Shown: in pieces, positions 34,980-42,832 of the stretch | How the letters are laid out: every line of letters starts with the position of its first letter | How positions within the stretch are numbered: position 1 is the first letter of the stretch | NCBI GenBank assembly: GCA_047631555.1 | Contig: JBLHZY010000001.1 | Coordinates: 372,001-436,000 of the forward strand | Length of the DNA: 64,000 nucleotides | Source: JBLHZY01 sp047631555 | GTDB lineage: Bacteria > Pseudomonadota > Alphaproteobacteria > Rhodobacterales > Rhodobacteraceae | Direction: 5' to 3' | The notes under the pieces: generated by a model | What the model was told of the DNA's origin: nothing | The model's database searches: none | The model's input: only the letters and a program-made list of their open reading frames with translations | Translations under genes and position numbers: made by a program

Positions 34980-35448
34980 TTTCTTCTTTATTTTTAATGG
35001 CTTGATAGCTTCGTGTCGCTGTGGCGTTCGAGTGTCCGAATGCGCTCGAGTCGGGCGGTGGGAAATAACGCGGATATTTGGGTCACCTATTCGATTTGGA
35101 GGTGCATTTGGGGGGGTATGTGGCGCAAAATTCTTTACGGGGCCTATTCTTGATGCCGGTTAATCTATTGAATTAAATAACCAAATTGGTGTCGTCTTTG
35201 CAATTCGCTGGCCGGTGGTTCGAGCTCGTTTGACCGAGACAGCCCGGCAACGGTTGGGGCAAATCAGAACGTCGTGATCGGTGCGCCCCAAGCCACGCAA
35301 GACCAAGTCGAGGCTAAGCTGATGTTGGTCCCTTCCTTGGCCGCTTGCGGATCTATTCAAAGACCAAATCTGCGCAAATTCTGGCATCTGACCGGTGAGA
35401 GGCCGTTTTCGTCGAGGCGGCGCAATCTGTCTTTGTCCAAGATTTTCT
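34980..35448. other. Gene-poor stretch after tRNA-Thr
   Basis: About 470 bases, more AT-rich at first than the flanks, with no convincing gene. The plus frames are short. A minus ORF entering from trmL (35160-35732) has no recognisable domain, and its upstream part is a shadow of trmL. A 32-codon minus frame at 34996-35094 ends just beside the tRNA. The position beside a tRNA suggests a worn integration site, but no integrase remnant or duplicated tRNA end was found. Confidence 0.4.
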
Positions 35449-35907
35449 TCAGCCGCCGAGCTGAGTGCGCATCGCTTGGTAGATAACTGCCGTAGCCACA
35501 TTTGCCAAATTGAGGGAGCGGACAAGAGGATTGCGCATTGGCAAATGAAAGACCCGATCCTTCTTCCCCTCCAAAATACTCTCAGGTAAGCCGCTGGATT
35601 CACATCCAAAAACCAAATAGGCATCGCATTGGAAGGTGGGATCAAAGACGCTTTGTGCGCCATGTTCTTCAAAGAAATATAGCCCATCGCGCGGCGGATT
35701 GCGATCCGCAACGAAACTCTGCCAATTGTCATACTCGCTCAGTTGGACGTGTTTCCAATAGTCCTGCCCCGCCCGGCGTACCGATTTTTCATCGAGCGAA
35801 AACCCGTAGGGTTTGATCAAAATGAGCTCGAGATTTAACGCCACACAGGTCCGCCCAATCGCGCCCGTATTGTACGGAATTTCAGGCGTTACCAATACCA
35901 ATTTCAT
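35449..35907 (-). CDS. trmL: tRNA (cytidine(34)-2'-O)-methyltransferase TrmL
   Basis: SPOUT methyltransferase that modifies the wobble nucleotide of leucine tRNAs. The conserved motifs are PEIPYNTGAIGRTCVALN, IKPYGFSLDEKSVRRAGQDYW, LVFGCESSGLP and the SAM-binding knot end LPMRNPLVRSLNLANVATAVIY. The preferred start (MKLVLVTPEIP) at 35907 gives 152 residues, the usual length. In-frame ATGs at 35922 and 35946 add 5 or 13 residues and none has a clear ribosome site. It lies isolated between a gene-poor stretch and the HxlR gene. Confidence 0.9.
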   Translation of the reverse strand: MKLVLVTPEIPYNTGAIGRTCVALNLELILIKPYGFSLDEKSVRRAGQDYWKHVQLSEYDNWQSFVADRNPPRDGLYFFEEHGAQSVFDPTFQCDAYLVFGCESSGLPESILEGKKDRVFHLPMRNPLVRSLNLANVATAVIYQAMRTQLGG

Positions 35908-36171
35908 CCGCGGCTCTGTCATCGATATAAGGGCTTTCTCATCCATTGGTGCAGGATCAGCCCCGCCTTGGCATCCCTAACCCGACAAAAGGGCCTTCAC
36001 AACGCCAAGTTATCGCACTCGCAGGCGATCGCATCCGGTTCTACCATCAGAAACCCTTTCATGCGCCCGCCTTTGCGACTGCCGCCTCGCTCAAAACCGG
36101 CGCTACCGATCCTGCCATGCGAAAGGCATCAGGATGTGCACTCTGGGGCAGACCGCAAGGGCGGGCAGTCT

Positions 36172-36543
36172 TTAGGGCGTTTCGCTTACTCCCGCAGGCG
36201 GACCGCTGTAGCTTTCGTCCCAATCGCGCAGCTGCGATACAATCGCACCCAATGCTTGCGCTTTCTCCGTCAGGGAATAGCCGACGCGCAGGTGTGAATC
36301 GTTCTTTTCCACCCGATTTACCAAGCCATGTCTTTCGAGATCACGGAGCTGTTCTGTAAGGACTTTTCGGCTGATACCTGTCAGCGCGCGTGCAAGTTCA
36401 AGGAAATGCAACTCTCCCGCTGAAAGCACATGCAGGATATTTGGCTTATGCTTGCCGCCGAGTGTCTGGAACGTTTTTGCCACGGGGCATTCGCCGGATT
36501 CTGTCAAGAAACGCGGCGCTTGGGCAGGGGTAAAGTCTTCCAT
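36172..36543 (-). CDS. HxlR-family transcriptional regulator
   Basis: A 123-residue winged-helix regulator of the HxlR/MarR-like group. The core spans about residues 18-105: CPVAKTFQTLGGKHKPNILHVL, then LTGISRKVLTEQLRDLERHGLV and YSLTEKAQAL. Cys19 is the conserved N-terminal cysteine used by some redox- or aldehyde-sensing HxlR proteins. It is divergent from a metallo-hydrolase gene, and the 92-bp intergenic region carries an inverted repeat. Autoregulation and control of that neighbour are likely; the signal is unknown. Confidence 0.9.
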   Translation of the reverse strand: MEDFTPAQAPRFLTESGECPVAKTFQTLGGKHKPNILHVLSAGELHFLELARALTGISRKVLTEQLRDLERHGLVNRVEKNDSHLRVGYSLTEKAQALGAIVSQLRDWDESYSGPPAGVSETP

Positions 36544-36592
36544 AGAGCCGTCCCAGTTACCAAAAGGTGCTTAATTGTTGCGGGTGAATCAC

Positions 36593-36618
36593 TGTGCAAT
36601 GAGACAAGCGAATGCACA
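36593..36618. promoter_or_regulatory. Inverted repeat between HxlR gene and metallo-hydrolase gene
   Basis: TGTGCA at 36593-36598 and TGCACA at 36613-36618 with a 14-base spacer, in the divergent promoter region. A plausible HxlR operator by position only; it supports placing the hydrolase start downstream, at 36636. Confidence 0.4.
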
Positions 36619-36635
36619 ATGTAGAGAAGCCAGCC

Positions 36636-37349
36636 ATGAATGAGAAAATCAAAGTTGAGACCATAAGAATGCTTCCCTTTGGAATGCTGAATGCCTTCCT
36701 TCTGATCAATCGCGGCAATGCAGTTCTTGTGGATACTGGGCTTCCGAATTCCGAAAGGATTGTGGAAAAAGCGTTGGAAAATAACGGCTTGGGCTGGTCG
36801 AACGTTCGGATGATCGTGTTAACCCATGGGCATATTGATCACGCAGGCTCGGCGGCGCGCCTGCGCGAGCTGACTTGCGCGCCGATCATCGCGCATGAAC
36901 GCGATCTTGCGCTATTTCAAGGCGTGCGCCCCGTTCTGCGGCCAACGGGCGTGTTCGGGCGACTGTTTCGCAAAACCGGCGCGATTGAAAAACCTTTTCC
37001 CTATTTTGCACCGGATGAGATTGTCTCAACGCCGACGTATGATTTGCGCGGTGCCGGCCTCCAAGCGCGTCTTTTGTATACGCCCGGTCATACGCCGGGG
37101 TCGATCTCGGTTCTGTTTGGTGAGGGGGAAGTCATTGCTGGCGATCTCGCCTCTTCGGGGATATTTCTGGGAGGTTTGATGTTAAAAGGACGCACCAAGC
37201 AGCCCCCATTTGAGGAAGATCCTGAACAAGTCGCAGAGTCTCTAAAGAAGCTTTTGTCGCTGAACTGTTCGCGTTTTTATTTGGGCCACGGCGGCCCGTT
37301 GACAGCAGATCAAATCCGCAAACACATAAGCTATTTGGACAGCCGATAA
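36636..37349 (+). CDS. MBL-fold metallo-hydrolase
   Basis: A 237-residue metallo-beta-lactamase-fold hydrolase. It has the two-metal motif THGHIDHAG near residue 66, a third His in TPGHTPGSIS, the bridging Asp in AGDLASSG, and the final His in YLGHGGPL. This is the glyoxalase II-like general layout; the substrate cannot be assigned. The ATG at 36636 with AGAGAAG upstream is preferred over an ATG at 36612 that would lie within the inverted repeat. It is divergent from the HxlR regulator gene, its probable controller. Confidence 0.88.
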   Translation: MNEKIKVETIRMLPFGMLNAFLLINRGNAVLVDTGLPNSERIVEKALENNGLGWSNVRMIVLTHGHIDHAGSAARLRELTCAPIIAHERDLALFQGVRPVLRPTGVFGRLFRKTGAIEKPFPYFAPDEIVSTPTYDLRGAGLQARLLYTPGHTPGSISVLFGEGEVIAGDLASSGIFLGGLMLKGRTKQPPFEEDPEQVAESLKKLLSLNCSRFYLGHGGPLTADQIRKHISYLDSR

Positions 37350-37478
37350 GGGCCAGTGCGCCCTGGAATTCGCGCGGCTCTGAGGGCTCTGTTTAGCGGC
37401 AATATTGGTCGGGAAAGGAACAACTGGCAAAGACATAGCGGGCCTAACCCGGTGCGCGCCCATGAGCCCTTGACGCGC

Positions 37479-37985
37479 TCACCGGGGATAATCGTTCGCG
37501 TGCAAGAATTGCCAAATGTCCCGATTTAACTGTGCGAGATCATTAATGGCAGCGTCAATTACTTGGCGTGTGTCGCTGTCAATCTGTTCAACTTGTCCCA
37601 TTTTGATAGCGTCTTTTCTGTCCGCGATCCGCATCAAAATGGTATGTGTGACAGCCGAATTATCATCGAATGCGTAGATGCAATGGTTGTAACGATTTCG
37701 CATATGCCCGATTTTTTGAAGACGCGTCGTTAAGGAAATGAGCTGGCTGCGTTCGCTCTGATCCATGCGCTCTCGTTTTGACAATCGCTGAACCAGATCG
37801 AACCTGGCGCGAGTTGTATTGAGGGTCATAAAAATCACGGTCGCGGTTTCGAGATCCACCTTGGCCAATCCTGCAATCAAGTGAATCAGCAGGCTTTCGG
37901 TATTTGTCCAAGCGTAGTTCAGTTTCCCGACGCGCAACAAAAAGGCGTCGAAATCGTTGGTGTCGCTGAACTGCCTCGCCGTCAT
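37479..37985 (-). CDS. Uncharacterised helical protein
   Basis: A 168-residue protein of unknown function, predicted mostly helical (FDAFLLRVGKLNYAWTNTES, then HMRNRYNHCIYAFDD). The RNRYNH segment recalls HEPN-like or abortive-infection-type RX4-6H motifs, but the match is too weak for a claim. Its ATG overlaps the stop of a truncated LuxR gene by ATGA, so it was once the second gene of that operon. With the upstream part lost, its promoter may be gone. Confidence 0.65.
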   Translation of the reverse strand: MTARQFSDTNDFDAFLLRVGKLNYAWTNTESLLIHLIAGLAKVDLETATVIFMTLNTTRARFDLVQRLSKRERMDQSERSQLISLTTRLQKIGHMRNRYNHCIYAFDDNSAVTHTILMRIADRKDAIKMGQVEQIDSDTRQVIDAAINDLAQLNRDIWQFLHANDYPR

Positions 37986-38128
37986 TCAATCACCTGATCG
38001 ATGAAACCATTGCTTGCCGCCGTATGATAGGCGACGGCCGCCTCGGTTCGATTGTTGAGGCCCATTTTGCCAATGATGTGATGAATGTGAAGCTTGATTG
38101 TGCTTTCGGACAGATGAGGCGCGATCAT
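37982..38128 (-). pseudogene. LuxR/NarL-type regulator, C-terminal fragment
   Basis: Forty-eight codons encode the end of a LuxR-type helix-turn-helix: APHLSESTIKLHIHHIIGK, then MGLNNRTEAAVAY and a short tail. The receiver and most of the DNA-binding domain are missing. Upstream the sequence switches within a few codons to the plus-strand ABC gene, so a deletion has joined two genes that once diverged. Confidence 0.8.
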
Positions 38129-38147
38129 CGACCAGCCAAGCAATGCT

Positions 38148-39932
38148 GGTCGCCAAAAGACTCCCCAGGACGGGGCCTCTGGCGGCGGGGAAAATGGTGG
38201 CGAGGCCGTACCGTTTCACAAGCGGATTGGCCCGGATGGATTTGCCGATGCCCTGAAAAAGGGAACGCGCGCTGTGCGCCGAAATTTGGCCTTTGTGATG
38301 ATCTTGACCCTTGGCACCAATATCTTGATCCTGGCGATCCCAATCTATCTTTTTCAGATTTCCGATCGGGTTCTGACGAGCCGCTCTGTTGATACATTGA
38401 TCATGCTCACCATCGTTATCGTTGGCGCAATTTTGGTTCAGGCGATACTCGACTCCCTGCGCCGTTTTATCCTGATGCGCAGCGCGGTAGAGGTCGCCGC
38501 GCGCCTTGTCGCCCCCATCCTAAGCGCCGCCGCGCATGCCTCGCTTCAAGGCAACGGCAAGGAATATCAGACCCTTTCGGATTTGCAGCAGGTCCGCAGC
38601 TTTCTTGTGTCCGGGACGCTGATCTCGTTTTTGGACGTGCCATTTGCACCGCTTTTTCTGACGGTGATCTTTCTGGTTCATCCGCATCTGGGTACGATTG
38701 TGGTGGGCAGTTCGATTTTGCTTTTGATCATTGCAATCGCCAACCAAAAAATGACTGCCAAACCGTTTGCGGAGGCAAATCTGGCCCAGAGCCGCGCCAA
38801 TATGCATCTGAATTCCATGGCCCGTAACAGCCAAATCATCAATGCCATGGCGATGGTGCCCGAAGCGGTGCGGATTTGGGGCAAGGACACGGCCAACTCG
38901 CTGACCGCGCAGGTGCGCGCCTAAGATCGCAACATCATGTTTGCCTCATTGAGCCGCGGTGTCCGTTTGCTTACGCAGATCGGGCTGCTGGGTTGGAGGC
39001 AAATCTGGCGCTACACGGAGAGATCACCGGCGGGATGGTCATCGCCGCCTCGATCATTGCCGGCCGCGCCTTGGCACCGATCGAGGGCTCAATTGAGGGG
39101 TGGAGTTCCTTTCTGCTCTCACGCGCGGCCTATGGGCGGATCACCGATCTGATGCGCCGATCGCGCGCGCGCTTTCGAGCGGCTCGTTTTGCCGCATCCC
39201 GAAGGGCGGCTCGATGTGGAGCGTCTGCTCTATGTGCCGGGCGGGACGAAACAGGTCATTCTCAACGGCCTCAGCTTTCACCTTGATCCCGGCGAAACCC
39301 TCGCCGTGATCGGCAATTCCGGGGCTGGCAAAACCACCCTTGGCAAAATGCTGGTGGGATCGATCCTGCCCACCTCGGGCAATGTGCGGCTCGATCTGAT
39401 GGACATCCGCAATTGGGATCCGCGCCAGCTTGGCGAGTGCATCGGCTATGTGCCTCAAGATGTTAAGCTTTTTCCGGGCACGATCAAGGACAACATCGCC
39501 CGTATGCGCGATGATGCCACAGATGCCGATATTCACCGCGCCGCCGTTTTGGCCGACGTAAACGAGATGATCGCCGCTCTGCCGCACGGTTATGAAACGG
39601 TCGTTGCAGCAGACGGTTCGCCCCTCTCGGGCGGGCAAAAACAACACGTGGCCCTCGCGCGCGCCTTCTTTGGTAAAACCCGATTGCTTGTGCTCGACGA
39701 GCCTAATTCAAACCTGGATGCTGCGGGAGATCAGGCGCTTGCCCGTGCCATTCAACACGCCAAAGACAATAAGATCACCGTGGTTGTTATCACGCAAAAG
39801 CCCTCGCTTTTGAAGGTTGTGGACAAGATCATGATGGTCGCCGATGGCAATGTTGCGCTTTTTGGGTTTCGCGATCCCGTCCTCAAGAAAATGGCCGAAC
39901 GTAGCGCCGGCACGCAGGAGATTGCCAAATGA
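38148..39932 (+). pseudogene. Type I secretion ABC transporter (PrtD/HlyB-like), broken
   Basis: Reads as a type I secretion permease-ATPase. A Gly-rich N-terminal stub without a start codon leads to membrane helices from GFADALKKGTRAVRRNLAF, and to an ATPase with Walker A GNSGAGKTT, signature LSGGQKQHVALARA and Walker B LLVLDEPNSNLD. Lesions: a TAA at 38922-38924 (likely from CAA, between VRA and DRNIMF), a frameshift near 38996, and an opposite frameshift in a CG run at 39162-39172 that restores the frame. The 5' end is lost at the LuxR junction. The ATPase half alone (39189 onward) is open. It overlaps the fusion-protein gene by ATGA. Confidence 0.88.
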
Positions 39933-41269
39933 GCCATGCATCAACAGCCCTCGTTCCCGCCACTTGGTATGAGGATGTCCCGCGTTCGATCAAAACCCAT
40001 GTGATTTTTGGGGTGGTCTTGATGGCGGCCGCATTCGGCGGCATTGGCTATTGGGCAACGCAGGCGCCATTGGCGGCAGCTGTGGTCTCTCAGGGAAGTT
40101 TCATCGCCACCGGCCGCAACAAGATTGTTCAGCATTTGGAGGGCGGGATCATCGATCGGATCTTTGTTGCCGAGGGGGATGTCGTGAAGGCGGGTCAAGT
40201 GATGGTGCGCCTTGATGAAACCTCCGTCGTTGGCAAAGAACGCGAGCTGTTCTTGCGCCAGGTGCGCCTTCAAGTGGCCCAAGCGCGGTTTCGCGCCGAA
40301 TACGAACAGAAAGACGAGCTGAAGTTCCCGCCCGAGCTGGCAAAGCTGCGCGCCGATCATGAGGTGGCTACGATGATGGAGGGCCAAACGCTTGGCTTTA
40401 CCGTCTCCATGCAGGGCCTACGCAATGATGTTGGCTTGTTGGAGCGCAGCATCGAGGCACTTGGCATCCGCGCGAGCGGCTATACCAGTCAGCTTGAAGC
40501 GACTAAGACCCAGATGGCTATCCTCGCCGAGGAGTTGATCGACAAGCAGGTGCTGTTGGAGCGCGGCCTGGTGCGCCGCCCCGATGTGAATGCTGTGCGG
40601 CGCGCCACCGCAGAAGCACAAGGGCAGGTCGGCCGTTTGAACGCAGAAATTCAGGAAATCAACGAGGTTAGAGATCGCTACACCGCCCAGATAGAACAGA
40701 CTTTGGGCGAGCACCGGGATGCCGCACTTGATGAGCTGCAAGTCGTGGCGGCCGAGCTAGACGGCATCCGCGAGCAAGTGCGCACAGCGCGCGCCGTTTT
40801 GGGCCGGGTGGATGTTGTCGCGCCGGTTTCGGGAACAATCGTGCGGCTCTATTATCATACGGCTGGCGGCGTTGTTGAAAGCGGCAAGGCCATCGTTGAA
40901 ATCCTGCCCTCGGACGAGCCGCTGATCATCGAGGCCCAGGTGCCCCGCACAGATATCGACAGCGTGAAGATCGGATTGCCCGCAACCATTCGCCTCTCTG
41001 CCTTAAACCAGCGCACAACGCCGGTGCTCGACGGGAGGGTCTATTATGTCTCTGCGAATACGATTTCAGATTAAAAGGCAACGGTAAACAAGGAGGTTTA
41101 TGTTGCACGCATTTCCATCGCGCCCGAAGAGCTGCTGCGCGTGCCGGGCTTTACGCCAACGCCGGGCATGCCCGCAGAAATCATGATCCTGACGGATGAG
41201 CGCACCTTCGTACAATACCTGATGAAACCCATCCTCGACAGCATGTCGCGCGCGTTTCGCGAAAGGTAG
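39929..41269 (+). pseudogene. Type I secretion membrane-fusion protein (HlyD/PrtE-like) with in-frame stop
   Basis: Periplasmic adaptor of a type I secretion system. One membrane helix (about residues 24-42) is followed by a lipoyl-like half (IVQHLEGGIIDRIFVAEGD), a long coiled coil, and the second half (VVAPVSGTIVRLYYHTAGG). A TAA at 41072-41074 stops translation after residue 381. The same frame then continues for 64 codons with a perfect family C-terminus (EVYVARISIAPEELLRVPGF to MSRAFRER) and a natural TAG at 41267. This looks like a single-base nonsense mutation, probably recent. It starts within the stop of the ABC pseudogene. Confidence 0.88.
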
Positions 41270-41371
41270 ATTGACGAGAGGCGCGATTTTCCGGGTATCT
41301 GCGCCAATTCGCGCGGATTTTGCCCCGGATCGGGCGTGACAAACATGCGGTCTCGCGGGTAAGGTGGCCGT

Positions 41372-41548
41372 ATGAAACATATTCCTAAAGAAAACACCGA
41401 TGAGGCGCTGGTTCAGGAATTCCTGAACAAAGGCGGCAAGGTCAGCGTTGGTAAAACCAAACCGCTTAAGCCCGAACTGGGCCTGAGCAACAATGTTTGG
41501 AACAGCAAGCTGACCAAAGAAGAGAAAGCCGCGCGCGACAAAAAGTGA
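41372..41548 (+). CDS. Small basic protein, 58 residues
   Basis: A 58-residue, lysine-rich protein (MKHIPKENTDEALVQEFLNK, then GGKVSVGKTKPLKPELGLSN and KLTKEEKAARDKK). It has no membrane segment and is probably disordered at the C-terminus. Codon pattern and composition look coding. It lies alone between the type I secretion remnants and a convergent exporter operon. Function unknown; similar short basic proteins occur in Rhodobacterales. Confidence 0.65.
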   Translation: MKHIPKENTDEALVQEFLNKGGKVSVGKTKPLKPELGLSNNVWNSKLTKEEKAARDKK

Positions 41549-41591
41549 GTATTGGGCGCTTTGGCCGCTACATTGGCGCCTGCGCCGGTTG

Positions 41592-42827
41592 CTATTGGGC
41601 TGCACGCTGCTTGATTTTGCTGCCATGCTCAATCGCCGCTGAGGGATAAAGAACGACCTCGCTTTCCTCGCTCAATCCATCAATCACTTGCGTTGAAATG
41701 CCGTCGCTTCGGCCGATCTCAACATTGGTCAGCTGGGCCGTGCCATTTTGCGCCTTAAACACCGACCAGAGTCCATTTTCGCGAAACAGCGCGCTCGCCG
41801 GGACGCTCAAAACATCCGCCGCTTGCCAAATGATGATGCCCGCCTCAAGCCGATATCCATGGCCCAATCCGGGGCGCTCCTCAACAGGGCTGTGCAGCCC
41901 GATTTCAACCCGGACGCGCTGCTCCTCGACCCCCAAAGCCGAATATTTGGTCACGCCAAAAGGATCAATCCGGATCACTTCGCCGCGCAGCGCATTGGGC
42001 CCGCCCCAATCGCGCAGGATCACCGGATCCCCCACCGAGACCTGCACCGCATCAGATGAAATCAGCTCAACCACAACCTCCAAATCTGAGGCAACATCGC
42101 CGATTTCCATGATCGGGGCGCCGGCGGGTAGGGTCGTTTCACTTTCCTGCAAAACCCGCAAAATCCGCCCATCAATCGGGGAAAACAGCGGGATTTCATC
42201 GCCATGCGCATCATCAATCGCCGAGGCCAGCCCAATATCATCGCGCCCGACCAAGGTTGCGCGCGCATTCACCAATTCCGCCTCGCGCATCGCAATTGCT
42301 GCCTCGGCTGTTTCGCGGCTCGCTCGGCTGGAGCGCAGCGCGCCCTGAACGCGATCAAGCGCGGCTTTGCTGGCGATGCCGCGCTCAAACAGCGAGTTTG
42401 TCCGCTCAAAATCCGAAGCGGCCAGCTCCTCGTTTGCGATGGCAGCATTGAGGTTGGCTTGGGCCACGCGCAACGCCGCCGACGAGGCATCAACCGCCGC
42501 CGCCGCCTGTTCGCGGGTTCTGCTGTCGAGCATCGCGGGGCGGATCGGGCGCATCTGTGCGACCACAGTTTTGCCCCCATTCACCAGATCGCCCGGGTGC
42601 ACCTCGACCCGCAAAACGCGCCCTGCAACCGGGGTCGAAACCACATAGGTTTCGCGCACGCGGGTGCGGCCCTCTTCGTCAATCGTCACCGTCAGATCGC
42701 CGCGGCTTACCTCCCCCAAATCAACCTCAACAGCTTTGGGCATCATCGTCAGAACAATCGTCGCAGAAACGGCGGCGACGGCGGCGAAAATAAGAACGTT
42801 GCGAGATAGTTTTGCGCGTTTTGGCAT
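41592..42827 (-). CDS. HlyD-family periplasmic adaptor of an ABC exporter
   Basis: A 411-residue membrane-fusion protein. An N-terminal anchor (about residues 9-28) is followed by the first barrel half (VSTPVAGRVLRVEVHPGD). A coiled-coil hairpin (about 100-190) leads to the second half (LFSPIDGRILRVLQESE) and a membrane-proximal domain. It is the third gene of an ATPase-permease-adaptor unit, 5 bases after the permease. The layout is like MacA or DevB, which couple FtsX-type permeases to the outer membrane. No outer-membrane channel gene is adjacent; substrate unknown. Confidence 0.9.
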   Translation of the reverse strand: MPKRAKLSRNVLIFAAVAAVSATIVLTMMPKAVEVDLGEVSRGDLTVTIDEEGRTRVRETYVVSTPVAGRVLRVEVHPGDLVNGGKTVVAQMRPIRPAMLDSRTREQAAAAVDASSAALRVAQANLNAAIANEELAASDFERTNSLFERGIASKAALDRVQGALRSSRASRETAEAAIAMREAELVNARATLVGRDDIGLASAIDDAHGDEIPLFSPIDGRILRVLQESETTLPAGAPIMEIGDVASDLEVVVELISSDAVQVSVGDPVILRDWGGPNALRGEVIRIDPFGVTKYSALGVEEQRVRVEIGLHSPVEERPGLGHGYRLEAGIIIWQAADVLSVPASALFRENGLWSVFKAQNGTAQLTNVEIGRSDGISTQVIDGLSEESEVVLYPSAAIEHGSKIKQRAAQ

Positions 42828-42832
42828 GAGGA

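Noticed and set aside
35211..35228. GGTTCGAG motif resembling the T-arm of tRNA-Thr, possible attachment-site copy
   Set aside because: Only about 8 bases match the tRNA, far less than a usual tRNA-derived attachment repeat, and no integrase is present.
35160..35732. Minus ORF overlapping trmL and the gene-poor stretch after tRNA-Thr
   Set aside because: Its upstream part is the wrong frame of trmL, and the unique 3' part has no recognised transposase, integrase or other domain.
38922..41074. Programmed stop-codon read-through in the type I secretion genes
   Set aside because: The ABC gene also carries two frameshifts and a missing start, so ordinary gene decay explains the stops better than recoding.
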